A program made the translations under genes and the position numbers. Shown here piece after piece: positions 1 through 4,568 of a stretch of 5,369 nt of DNA. The DNA comes from Candidatus Latescibacter anaerobius SCGC AAA252-E07 (GTDB lineage Bacteria > Latescibacterota > Latescibacteria > Latescibacterales > Latescibacteraceae): the NCBI GenBank assembly GCA_000403035.1, contig AQSL01000054.1, positions 1 through 5,369 of the forward strand, written 5' to 3'. Position 1 is the first letter of the stretch; the number at the start of each line of letters is the position of its first letter. The notes beneath the pieces were generated by a model, which ran no database searches, was not told where the DNA came from, and was given only the letters and a program-made list of their open reading frames with translations.

Positions 1-1079
1 TCAGAAACGATGAGCGCACGACGCACCGCGTGCACGAAGCGGGCATCCCATTGTGCATCGAATCCGGCGCCTCCGTCTTTGGGCGCCTTCGTCAGAAAAG
101 GATTGTCCTGCATGTCCTCGGCGATTGTAAAAGATCCCGGCCTCGCTTTTTTGATCTCTTTATTGATCCACTGCATAAGGTTCCATCCATCCGGAATGTC
201 TCCGGCCGGATCGCTCCCTCCGGTAACGTTCCGGATGAAATTGGTCGCATCCCATCTCAATCCGTCAACCCCGTATTCCACAAGCCAGAAAAGTGCGTTG
301 TCACGCAAGAATTCCCGGACTTCACCTCTTCCATAATCGGGCCTCGTTTCTCCCCAGGGAGTATTGGCGCGCTGATCATTATAAAAATAGGCACCGCCCT
401 TTTTGTTTTCACTCCAACCGTCAAACTGCCAGAGATTCAGGTCGGTCGGACCGAGATGGTTGTATATGACATCCAGGATTACAGCAATACCATGCTCATG
501 GGCGGCCTTTACAAAGTTACGAAAGGAATTCGGGTCCCCGTAATCACTCTCTACCGCGAAAATATGGCAAGGGTTGTATCCCCAGGAATAGGCTCCGGCA
601 AATTCCCCAATAGGCATGATCTCTATGGCGTTCACACCGAGTTCTTTCAAGTAAGGCAATCGTCTCACAGCACTTTCAAGATTACTCGGCTTGTCGCCTG
701 AGGTTTTTCCGAACGTTCCAATGTGCAGTTCGTAAATGACAGTTTCATTTAAAAGCGGAGTTGAAAAACCGGAAACTTCCCGGACATCGGATGGTTTTGT
801 AATGATTGAGTTGCCGACTGAACTTGTCACATTGCGGGAATACGGATCCATTCGAAGCAAATCCTTCGAGCCGGAAACGATTCGGTAGCGGTACTCGTTA
901 CCGGGCGTAGCGCCAAGAACATCCGTTTTCCACCAACCGTGCTTTTCCCGCTGAAGGGGATTTGCTTCTTTCGACCAGTTGTTGAACGAGCCAAGGACAA
1001 AAACACTGTCGGCATGTGGTGCCCATACACGGAAAACACAACCGTTTTCGTGGGGTATCGCGCCTTTGTTCAATATCAT
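1..1079 (-). CDS. GH13 alpha-amylase superfamily glucan enzyme with N-terminal CBM48-like domain (3' end outside window)
   Basis: The first 359 residues are present; the frame is open to the left edge, so the C-terminus is missing. Residues about 5-95 look like the beta-sandwich CBM48 module found before branching and debranching enzymes (FRVWAPHAD near 16-24, GSFNNW at 30-35). The GH13 barrel follows. Visible conserved regions are region I DVIYNH at 203-208, region II DGLRWD at 272-277 with D277 as the expected nucleophile, and region III with E321 in IAED as the expected acid/base. The region IV HD pair would lie beyond the window. The family acts on alpha-1,4/1,6-glucans. The layout resembles GlgB (branching enzyme) and TreZ (maltooligosyltrehalose trehalohydrolase), and the sequence does not decide between them. 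No signal peptide is seen, so it is probably cytoplasmic. The ATG at 1079 has GGAG six bases upstream and lies just after the attC core at 1090-1096, so this may be the next cassette gene or the first flanking gene. Confidence 0.88.
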   Translation of the reverse strand, partial: MILNKGAIPHENGCVFRVWAPHADSVFVLGSFNNWSKEANPLQREKHGWWKTDVLGATPGNEYRYRIVSGSKDLLRMDPYSRNVTSSVGNSIITKPSDVREVSGFSTPLLNETVIYELHIGTFGKTSGDKPSNLESAVRRLPYLKELGVNAIEIMPIGEFAGAYSWGYNPCHIFAVESDYGDPNSFRNFVKAAHEHGIAVILDVIYNHLGPTDLNLWQFDGWSENKKGGAYFYNDQRANTPWGETRPDYGRGEVREFLRDNALFWLVEYGVDGLRWDATNFIRNVTGGSDPAGDIPDGWNLMQWINKEIKKARPGSFTIAEDMQDNPFLTKAPKDGGAGFDAQWDARFVHAVRRALIVS

Positions 1080-1089
1080 TATGATCTCC

Positions 1090-1148
1090 AGCTAACGTAC
1101 TGCTCTCGGGCGCGAGTAACTAGCGCCCTGAGAAGCAGATTGTTATAT
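1090..1148 (-). repeat. attC recombination site (59 bp) downstream of the 178-aa gene
   Basis: Read on the minus strand, the outer boxes are ATATAAC (1148-1142) and GTTAGCT (1096-1090). Inside them, plus-strand arms 1100-1113 and 1123-1138 pair over 14 positions with two single-base bulges (1129 and 1134) around a 9-base loop. Paired inner boxes, extrahelical bases on one arm and a total length near 59 bp are the folded-strand architecture of integron attC sites. The outer boxes pair less well than the inner ones. The preceding gene ends 5 bp before the site and the GH13 start codon lies 11 bp after it, typical of tight cassette packing. Confidence 0.85.
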
Positions 1149-1153
1149 CGTGT

Positions 1154-1690
1154 TTACCGTGCCGACATAGCCACAGTGCGGATGCTAAAAGGGTCATTAT
1201 CGATTTCAAGCTCAACGGCCAATTTGTAAAAATTACTAGCCGCTGAATGACGGTCAAGACCGTATTCACGAACGCAAGACCGCACAAAGCGACAAAGCTG
1301 ATCAAGAATCACGCCAGATGTTCCGGCATCATCGTTAAGAATTTTGCAGAAGCCATTAATCGCGGAAACTGGTAAATCAGGTCCATTAATAAAATAGTGC
1401 AGGTGTTTCATAAAGTGTGGGTGCTGGTATATCTTATCCCCACAAGTGCCATTTGATTCGAAAATCTGTTTTGGAGATTTATTCCGAATTTCTGCGTATA
1501 CAGGATTGGCAAATATATGGATACGAATTTCGGGAATAGTGTTACGTCTAATGAGCGATTTGAAAAGGGAGCCCATAGCGTATGCAATAGGAGGCCATTC
1601 TCTATTGGGATTAGGGGAATCGAAAATTTTTTCATATAATTTCGATTCATCGCTCGATAGTTCGACAACTTCGGGTGGTTGATAGTTCAT
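1154..1690 (-). CDS. Hypothetical protein, 178 aa, gene-cassette ORF
   Basis: I do not recognise a family for this product. The 178-residue protein has no signal peptide and no membrane segment, so it is probably cytoplasmic. It has a polar N-terminus (residues 1-30), a middle part rich in aromatic residues, and a histidine cluster (H90, H92, H96, H98) in an otherwise unremarkable context. The C-terminal third (about 123-165) is probably helical and carries two cysteines (C133, C139). The ATG at 1690 is chosen because AAGGA sits 7 bases upstream. The gene lies between two attC sites (1707-1766 and 1090-1148) and forms, with the second, a 617-bp cassette whose 5' core GTTAGAT matches the complement of its own outer box ATATAAC at 6 of 7 positions. 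Base composition is visibly more AT-rich than the neighbouring sulfatase and GH13 genes, in line with separate capture. Cassette genes of unknown function are the norm in integrons. Confidence 0.82.
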   Translation of the reverse strand: MNYQPPEVVELSSDESKLYEKIFDSPNPNREWPPIAYAMGSLFKSLIRRNTIPEIRIHIFANPVYAEIRNKSPKQIFESNGTCGDKIYQHPHFMKHLHYFINGPDLPVSAINGFCKILNDDAGTSGVILDQLCRFVRSCVREYGLDRHSAASNFYKLAVELEIDNDPFSIRTVAMSAR

Positions 1691-1706
1691 AATGTGTTCC
1701 TTAGCT

Positions 1707-1766
1707 ATCTAACGTCAGCGTTCACACGCGCGGGTTAACGCGTCGTTGTGCAACGCTTGGTTCGGT
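1707..1766 (-). repeat. attC recombination site (60 bp) downstream of the sulfatase gene
   Basis: On the minus strand the outer boxes are ACCGAAC (1766-1760) and GTTAGAT (1713-1707). The inner arms, plus-strand 1717-1732 and 1739-1757, pair over 16 positions with single unpaired bases at 1743, 1746 and 1751, closing on a six-base loop. The outer box begins two bases after the sulfatase stop codon. ACCGAAC is the exact reverse complement of the core GTTCGGT at the 5' end of the sulfatase cassette (3174-3168), so the excised circle would carry a perfectly paired outer box. This is the best single attC in the window. Confidence 0.88.
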
Positions 1767-1768
1767 CT

Positions 1769-3151
1769 TCAGTAGTCATTTCCGTTGCCGCTGTCTTTAC
1801 ACGATTGACGCCACTCATCTATCGTCTGTCTCATACGTTTGACGATTTCAGGGTGTTGTTCTGCGATATTGGTCTTTTCGCCCTGATCCGCGATTAAGTC
1901 GTACAGTTCGTAGGTCTTCCCGTTGTCCGTGCTGTAGATTTTGTAGCGATTGTCCGTCAGGGAGACCTGGTTATGCGACTCAAAGGCGATGGGTCTTGGC
2001 CGCTCGTTCATATCTGCTTTGATCATGGGCAGCAAGCTGACTCCGTCGTATGGTCGGGTCTTGGTTTCCGGGAGTTGATGGCCCAAGGTGTCCAATACAG
2101 TTGGAAAGTAATCACTCGTACTGCAAGGCATTGAGACAACCCGACCCTTCTTGATCACACTTGGCCACACCAGCAAGCCGGGGACACGTACTCCACCTTC
2201 GTAAAGGCTGCGCTTTCGGCCCTTGAGACCGTTCGTTCTCCCGGGCGAAGAGGCATTGCCTTCCGGGCCGTTGTCCGAACAGAACCATAGCATCGTGTTG
2301 TCTGCGACACCCAGGTTCTTCAGTTCGTTTCGAAGCCGTCCCATCTGTTCGTCCATCGCGGTTATGCAGCCGTAATAGTCTTTGTGCTCCTTGTAGCCGT
2401 CCGTGTACGGGGGTGCTGACACCACCGGCAGATGCGGCGCATGAAACCAGATTACAGCCAGAAATGGGGTCTTCTTATCTTCTGCCTTCTCGATGAAGGG
2501 AAGAGCCCGGTCCATAATCAACTTGGAATCGTCACCGCTGATTTCCGCGGCTGCCACCATCTCTTCCGGCCCAGTCCAGTAATGGGTGCCATACGTCTCG
2601 TAGGCGTTGCCTGTCCAATAGGTCGGCACCTTCGCTTCGGTTGAGAAACACTCGTCGAAGCCGTTCTCCCATGGCGGAGAATAGTGCGTGCTGTCGCCTG
2701 GTTTGCCGCGATTGGCTTCCTTGATCTGTGTGGTCAGTGTTCCGAGATGCCATTTTCCGAAATGACCGGTTGCATATCCCAGGGGCTTGAGGGCCTCGGC
2801 AAGGGTAATTTCCTCTTTCTTCATGTGGCCGACGTTGGCAAATGTAATACCATATCGGTAGGGATGTCTTCCGGTGATGCAACTGCCACGGGTCGGAGAG
2901 CAGACCGGGGCTCCGGAATAAAAGCGCTCGAAGCGAATGCCCTCATTCGCCATTTGGTCCAGATGTGGGGTTCTCAGCACAGGATGCCCGTTGTAGCCGG
3001 TATCGCCCCATCCATGATCATCCGTCATGCATAGGATGATGTTGGGTCGTTGCGAACCTGCGTCTTTGGCGAACAGCGAATGCGGGAGCATTGCACCCGC
3101 GGCGAGTATTGCACTCGTGGTCAGGAAGTCTCTTCTCGTAATCTCGTGCAT
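1769..3151 (-). CDS. Tat-exported Cys-type (S1 family) sulfatase
   Basis: The 460-residue product hydrolyses sulfate esters, probably outside the cytoplasm. The N-terminus has a twin-arginine signal: TRRDFL at 5-10, a hydrophobic stretch to about 27, then AKD as a possible cleavage region. The sulfatase signature CSPTR is at 84-88, where C84 would be converted to formylglycine, so an FGE-type maturase or an anaerobic maturase is needed; neither is in the window. Other expected active-site elements are D44-D45 (metal), GKWHLG at 132-137, HAPH at 237-240, SDNG at 292-295 (metal) and the lysine-bearing stretch 310-314. Length is normal for an arylsulfatase A-like enzyme; substrate and subfamily cannot be read from the sequence. 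The start at 3151 is preferred to the longer reading frame from 3235 because GAGG lies six bases upstream and the Tat motif then sits at the N-terminus. It is the only ORF of a 1461-bp cassette bounded by core GTTCGGT and the attC at 1707-1766. Confidence 0.95.
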   Translation of the reverse strand: MHEITRRDFLTTSAILAAGAMLPHSLFAKDAGSQRPNIILCMTDDHGWGDTGYNGHPVLRTPHLDQMANEGIRFERFYSGAPVCSPTRGSCITGRHPYRYGITFANVGHMKKEEITLAEALKPLGYATGHFGKWHLGTLTTQIKEANRGKPGDSTHYSPPWENGFDECFSTEAKVPTYWTGNAYETYGTHYWTGPEEMVAAAEISGDDSKLIMDRALPFIEKAEDKKTPFLAVIWFHAPHLPVVSAPPYTDGYKEHKDYYGCITAMDEQMGRLRNELKNLGVADNTMLWFCSDNGPEGNASSPGRTNGLKGRKRSLYEGGVRVPGLLVWPSVIKKGRVVSMPCSTSDYFPTVLDTLGHQLPETKTRPYDGVSLLPMIKADMNERPRPIAFESHNQVSLTDNRYKIYSTDNGKTYELYDLIADQGEKTNIAEQHPEIVKRMRQTIDEWRQSCKDSGNGNDY

Positions 3152-3167
3152 ATGTTTCCTCTCTATG

Positions 3168-3174
3168 ACCGAAC
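3168..3174 (-). other. Core recombination box GTTCGGT at the 5' end of the sulfatase cassette
   Basis: This minus-strand heptamer follows the GTTRRRY pattern with one deviation. It is the exact reverse complement of the outer box ACCGAAC of the attC behind the sulfatase gene. It marks where repeat copy A ends and cassette-specific DNA begins; the expected crossover is between G3174 and T3173. A ribosome-binding site (GAGG) follows closely, then the sulfatase ATG at 3151. Confidence 0.7.
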
Positions 3175-3234
3175 AAGTAATTCTGTATTTTTCTTCATAA
3201 CACCCATTATAAAAATTATTTTTATTGAATCGCA

Positions 3235-3264
3235 TGTATAAAACGACTGTTTTTGACGCACCAA
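3235..3264 (-). promoter_or_regulatory. Candidate cassette promoter (Pc-like) for the sulfatase, copy A
   Basis: On the minus strand TTGGTG (3264-3259) and TATACA (3240-3235) are separated by 18 bp and point towards the sulfatase, about 85 bp upstream of its ATG. Both hexamers and the spacer are identical in copy B. A second possible -10, TATAAT at 3211-3206, lies closer to the gene but has a poor -35 (TGCGAT). It is the less conserved of the two between copies (TATGAT in B). Confidence 0.4.
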
Positions 3265-3278
3265 AATACTACCCTCGA

Positions 3279-3305
3279 AATCCCTGATTTTTCAGGGATT
3301 TTTTA
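3279..3305 (+). terminator. Intrinsic terminator inside repeat copy A
   Basis: A perfect 9-bp stem AATCCCTGA (3279-3287) / TCAGGGATT (3292-3300) with a TTTT loop is followed by more T residues on the plus strand, giving a six-T run from 3299. On the minus strand only three T residues follow, so it should act mainly on plus-strand transcripts, that is, transcription running against the cassette genes. There is no plus-strand gene immediately upstream for it to serve, so a role in blocking antisense or divergent transcription is an inference. Confidence 0.7.
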
Positions 3306-3321
3306 TTGCTGTTTTGGACAG

Positions 3322-3348
3322 GTTTTTTACGCACAGGCATTTCCTGTG
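3322..3348. promoter_or_regulatory. Conserved outer block of copy A: GTTTTTTACGCAC motif plus CACAGG/CCTGTG inverted repeat
   Basis: The block contains a variant of the 13-base motif GTTTTTGACGCAC (3322-3334), which also occurs at 3249-3261 and twice in copy B. It overlaps a perfect 6-bp inverted repeat, CACAGG (3332-3337) and CCTGTG (3343-3348). In copy B the loop bases differ but the arms are kept (five bp). Retention of the dyad despite loop changes suggests a protein-binding site or a structured element. In copy B the same dyad lies between promoter hexamers of a plus-strand gene; in copy A no good -10 is present at that spacing. Confidence 0.4.
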
Positions 3349-3383
3349 ATACCGGGGAACTCATGTCATATATAATGATATCT

Positions 3384-3443
3384 ATCTAAGCGGAACAGCC
3401 CGCGTTAACAAGTGTATATGTCCACTAAAGAGAGCTGTTAGAA
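3384..3443 (-). repeat. Degenerate attC-like site (60 bp) downstream of the cupin gene
   Basis: On the minus strand the outer boxes are TTCTAAC (3443-3437) and CTTAGAT (3390-3384). TTCTAAC is the exact reverse complement of the core GTTAGAA at the 5' end of the cupin cassette, and the 60-bp length agrees with the other sites. The inner part pairs only in short patches (AGTG/CACT at 3411-3414/3423-3426, and AGC/GCT). The right core has C where the invariant crossover G is expected. It is probably an attC that has decayed or was rearranged when repeat copy A came to lie next to it; chance resemblance of the right box is possible. Confidence 0.5.
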
Positions 3444-3450
3444 ATCTATC

Positions 3451-3768
3451 CTAATAATGAATAGCCAACCAAACTGTATCTTCGTCTGGTGATGTCCATT
3501 CAACGCGATGTCTTTTATGTGCAGGGATAATAATATAATCTCCTTTTTTCATTTGAACAAATTCTTCTTTCTCTTCAAATCTCAGCCTTGCTTCACCACA
3601 GACTAAAAAAACGAACTCGTTTTTGTCCTGGTCGTACCAAAAATCATTTGGCGATATATGTCCTCTTGATACAATCCGCTCGATTGTAACATCATGATTT
3701 TCTGCAATGAGTTCAATCAGTTCATCAGGCAGATTATCCGGAATGTCGGAGAATATGTTCTTCATCAT
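3451..3768 (-). CDS. Small single-domain cupin protein
   Basis: The 105-residue product is one cupin beta-barrel of the short type often annotated only as cupin-domain protein. Motif 1 is the variant NDFWYDQDKNEFVFLVCG (41-58), in which the usual HxH metal ligands are replaced by Trp-Tyr-Asp but E51 and the closing glycine remain. Motif 2 is GDYIIIP (76-82) followed by AHKRH (83-87). The FWYDQD...E...IPAHKRHRV pattern is a recognisable widespread subfamily without a settled function. With two motif-1 ligands missing, metal binding is uncertain. There is no signal peptide, so it is cytoplasmic. Two start codons lie in tandem (3768 and 3765); AAGG is four or seven bases upstream, so the second may be the real start. 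The gene forms a cassette of about 398 bp with 5' core GTTAGAA and outer box TTCTAAC, an exact complementary pair. It is more AT-rich than the flanking cassettes. Confidence 0.9.
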   Translation of the reverse strand: MMKNIFSDIPDNLPDELIELIAENHDVTIERIVSRGHISPNDFWYDQDKNEFVFLVCGEARLRFEEKEEFVQMKKGDYIIIPAHKRHRVEWTSPDEDTVWLAIHY

Positions 3769-3781
3769 TTGACCTTGTAAC

Positions 3782-3839
3782 TTCTAACGGCAGAGCTAAG
3801 GCGCTCGGTTTCTGCGTCGCCCTCAACTCCTTGTTCGAC
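3782..3839 (-). repeat. attC recombination site (58 bp) downstream of the coiled-coil gene
   Basis: On the minus strand the outer boxes are GTCGAAC (3839-3833) and GTTAGAA (3788-3782). The inner arms GAGTTGAGGGCG (3829-3818) and CGCCTTAGCTC (3803-3793) pair over 11 positions, including two G-T wobbles, with one extrahelical G. The 3' half, CGCCTTAGCTCTGCCGTTAGA, closely follows the consensus right half of well-known attC sites. The outer boxes are only partly complementary. The site begins four bases after the upstream gene's stop codon. Confidence 0.88.
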
Positions 3840-3843
3840 CATT

Positions 3844-4311
3844 TTATCCACTGACAACTTGAATAATGATTGTAACTACAGTCGTTACTAATACACCAGC
3901 GCCGAAGAGAATGTAGTCTCGGGCTGCACTTCTCTTCTCGCCAGATTCAACAAGTTTGGCAAAGTGTTCGGCAACAGGAAGTGGAGTCTTCTCGAGTGCA
4001 CTGATCTTGTCCTTCAGTTCCTCTTCCCTTTCATGCAGAGCGGACAGACCAGTCTCAAGCTGCCTAACTGAAGCCTCTTTATCTTTCGCAACGGAAGACA
4101 ATTCGCGGAGGATAGAATCTACCTCTGCGGATGCACTGGTGAGGCTGGCTGTTAGTTCAGAAAGGCGTTCTGAATGGGTCTTAGATGGCTCAGGCTTGCC
4201 GAATGCATGACGAAGTAGTTTCCGAATGACTTCCGTTGATGCGAGGCCGCCGGCAAGTAAACTGGCAACCGCACCTAGAACTACAGCAAGTATCTCTATA
4301 CCCATGATCAT
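3844..4311 (-). CDS. Hypothetical membrane protein: coiled coil between two transmembrane segments
   Basis: I do not recognise a family for this 155-residue product. From the ATG at 4311 it has an N-terminal hydrophobic segment (about 5-25, rich in Val, Ala, Leu and Gly), a basic stretch RKLLRH (30-35), then a long charged heptad-like region (about 45-110) with leucines at coiled-coil spacing, and a C-terminal membrane segment (about 133-153, starting at YILFGAG). It is probably an inner-membrane protein with a helical loop on one side, in general shape like spanin-, sensor- or scaffold-type proteins; no catalytic motif is visible. Start choice is uncertain: AGAGAGG lies 4 bases before the ATG at 4311 and 10 before the ATG at 4305; a TTG at 4314 is less likely. 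It occupies the 545-bp cassette next to repeat copy B, so it would be the first cassette read from that promoter. Confidence 0.8.
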   Translation of the reverse strand: MIMGIEILAVVLGAVASLLAGGLASTEVIRKLLRHAFGKPEPSKTHSERLSELTASLTSASAEVDSILRELSSVAKDKEASVRQLETGLSALHEREEELKDKISALEKTPLPVAEHFAKLVESGEKRSAARDYILFGAGVLVTTVVTIIIQVVSG

Positions 4312-4326
4312 CAATCCTCTCTATTG

Positions 4327-4333
4327 GCCTAAC
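4327..4333 (-). other. Core recombination box GTTAGGC at the 5' end of the coiled-coil cassette
   Basis: This minus-strand heptamer is a perfect GTTRRRY core, identical to the classical integron core site. It joins repeat copy B to the first cassette, with the expected crossover between G4333 and T4332. Its complement matches the outer box of the cassette's own attC (GTCGAAC) at five of seven positions, the weakest match among the cassettes here. Confidence 0.7.
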
Positions 4334-4393
4334 AAGTAATTCTGTGGTTTTCTTCATAACACCCATCATAACAATTATTTTTATTGAATCGCA

Positions 4394-4423
4394 TGTATAA
4401 AACGACTGTTTTTGACGCACCAA
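4394..4423 (-). promoter_or_regulatory. Candidate cassette promoter (Pc-like), copy B
   Basis: TTGGTG (4423-4418) and TATACA (4399-4394) are 18 bp apart on the minus strand, identical to the candidate in copy A, and point into the coiled-coil and cupin cassettes. A TATGAT at 4370-4365 is an alternative -10 with a poor -35. Confidence 0.4.
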
Positions 4424-4428
4424 ACTTG

Positions 4429-4461
4429 GCCCCTGAAAACTCTGATTTGGGGGGGCTTTTT
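4429..4461 (+). terminator. Weak intrinsic terminator inside repeat copy B
   Basis: A short GC stem, GCCCC (4429-4433) with GGGGC (4452-4456), is followed directly by five T residues on the plus strand. The loop is long (18 bases) and a competing pairing CCAAA/TTTGG exists, so it is much weaker than the hairpin at the same place in copy A. The position and the plus-strand orientation are kept although the sequence is not. Confidence 0.35.
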
Positions 4462-4483
4462 CATGCCCGAAACAAACAGGTTT

Positions 4484-4512
4484 TTGACGCACAGGCAAAT
4501 CTGTGATATGCT
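4484..4512 (+). promoter_or_regulatory. Candidate promoter of the DUF2958-type gene with an internal dyad
   Basis: TTGACG (4484-4489) and TATGCT (4507-4512) are 17 bp apart on the plus strand, with an ATG about 56 bp further on. The spacer contains the inverted repeat CACAG (4490-4494) / CTGTG (4501-4505), placed where a repressor would block the polymerase. The -35 is part of the repeated GTTTTTGACGCAC motif (4480-4492). Confidence 0.5.
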
Positions 4513-4568
4513 AATACAATAATACATGCTCTTTTAATAACGCAATACTTTTTTACGGAGGTAAAACC

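Larger units (their letters stand above)
3172..3351 (-). repeat. attI/Pc-like promoter repeat, copy A (inside the array)
   Basis: The inner 94 bp (3172-3265) match copy B (4331-4424) at 90 positions with no gap. Beyond a diverged centre that holds a hairpin, similarity resumes in an outer block up to about 3351. On the minus strand the unit contains a candidate promoter, a GTTATGA motif (plus-strand 3195-3201) and ends at the GTT core box in front of the sulfatase cassette. No attC-like dyad ends at this core, so the box is not the right end of an ordinary attC. A promoter region followed by a core site and the first cassette is the layout of an integron attI. A few shared bases past the core (ATAGAGAGGA) show that similarity does not stop abruptly at the crossover. 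Alternative: a mobile or duplicated leader with no role in recombination. Confidence 0.7.
4331..4508 (-). repeat. attI/Pc-like promoter repeat, copy B (array edge)
   Basis: This is the second copy of the unit at 3172-3351. The inner 94 bp differ from copy A at four positions. The centre, about 4425-4478, is diverged and GC-rich, and the outer block matches again. On the minus strand it carries two GTTATGA motifs 12 bp apart (plus-strand 4354-4360 and 4366-4372), followed 27 bp later by core GTTAGGC. That is reminiscent of the accessory integrase-binding repeats beside the core in known attI sites. It lies between the cassette genes on the minus strand and a divergent plus-strand gene, the place where attI is expected. 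The gene next to it is not an integrase, so the attI call remains an inference. Confidence 0.7.

Noticed and set aside
30..701. A 223-codon plus-strand open frame
   Set aside because: It is the antisense shadow of the GH13 gene, whose minus-strand frame carries clear family motifs.
2532..2882. A 116-codon minus-strand ORF inside the sulfatase gene
   Set aside because: It is a frame-shadow of the sulfatase, whose own frame holds all the catalytic motifs.
3152..3235. A 28-residue N-terminal extension of the sulfatase from ATG 3235
   Set aside because: It would bury the Tat motif inside the protein, run through the core site and repeat copy A, and ignore the good ribosome-binding site before the ATG at 3151.
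1090..3839. Regularly spaced dyads considered as a CRISPR array or as Rho-independent terminators
   Set aside because: The dyads are 0.5-1.6 kb apart, differ in sequence and enclose genes, which excludes CRISPR. They lack T runs and have the two-box bulged architecture of attC sites.
3172..4508. The direct repeats considered as ends of a composite transposon enclosing the cupin and coiled-coil genes
   Set aside because: No transposase, no terminal inverted repeats at the repeat edges and no target-site duplication are visible. The repeats end at integron core boxes, which favours the attI/promoter reading.
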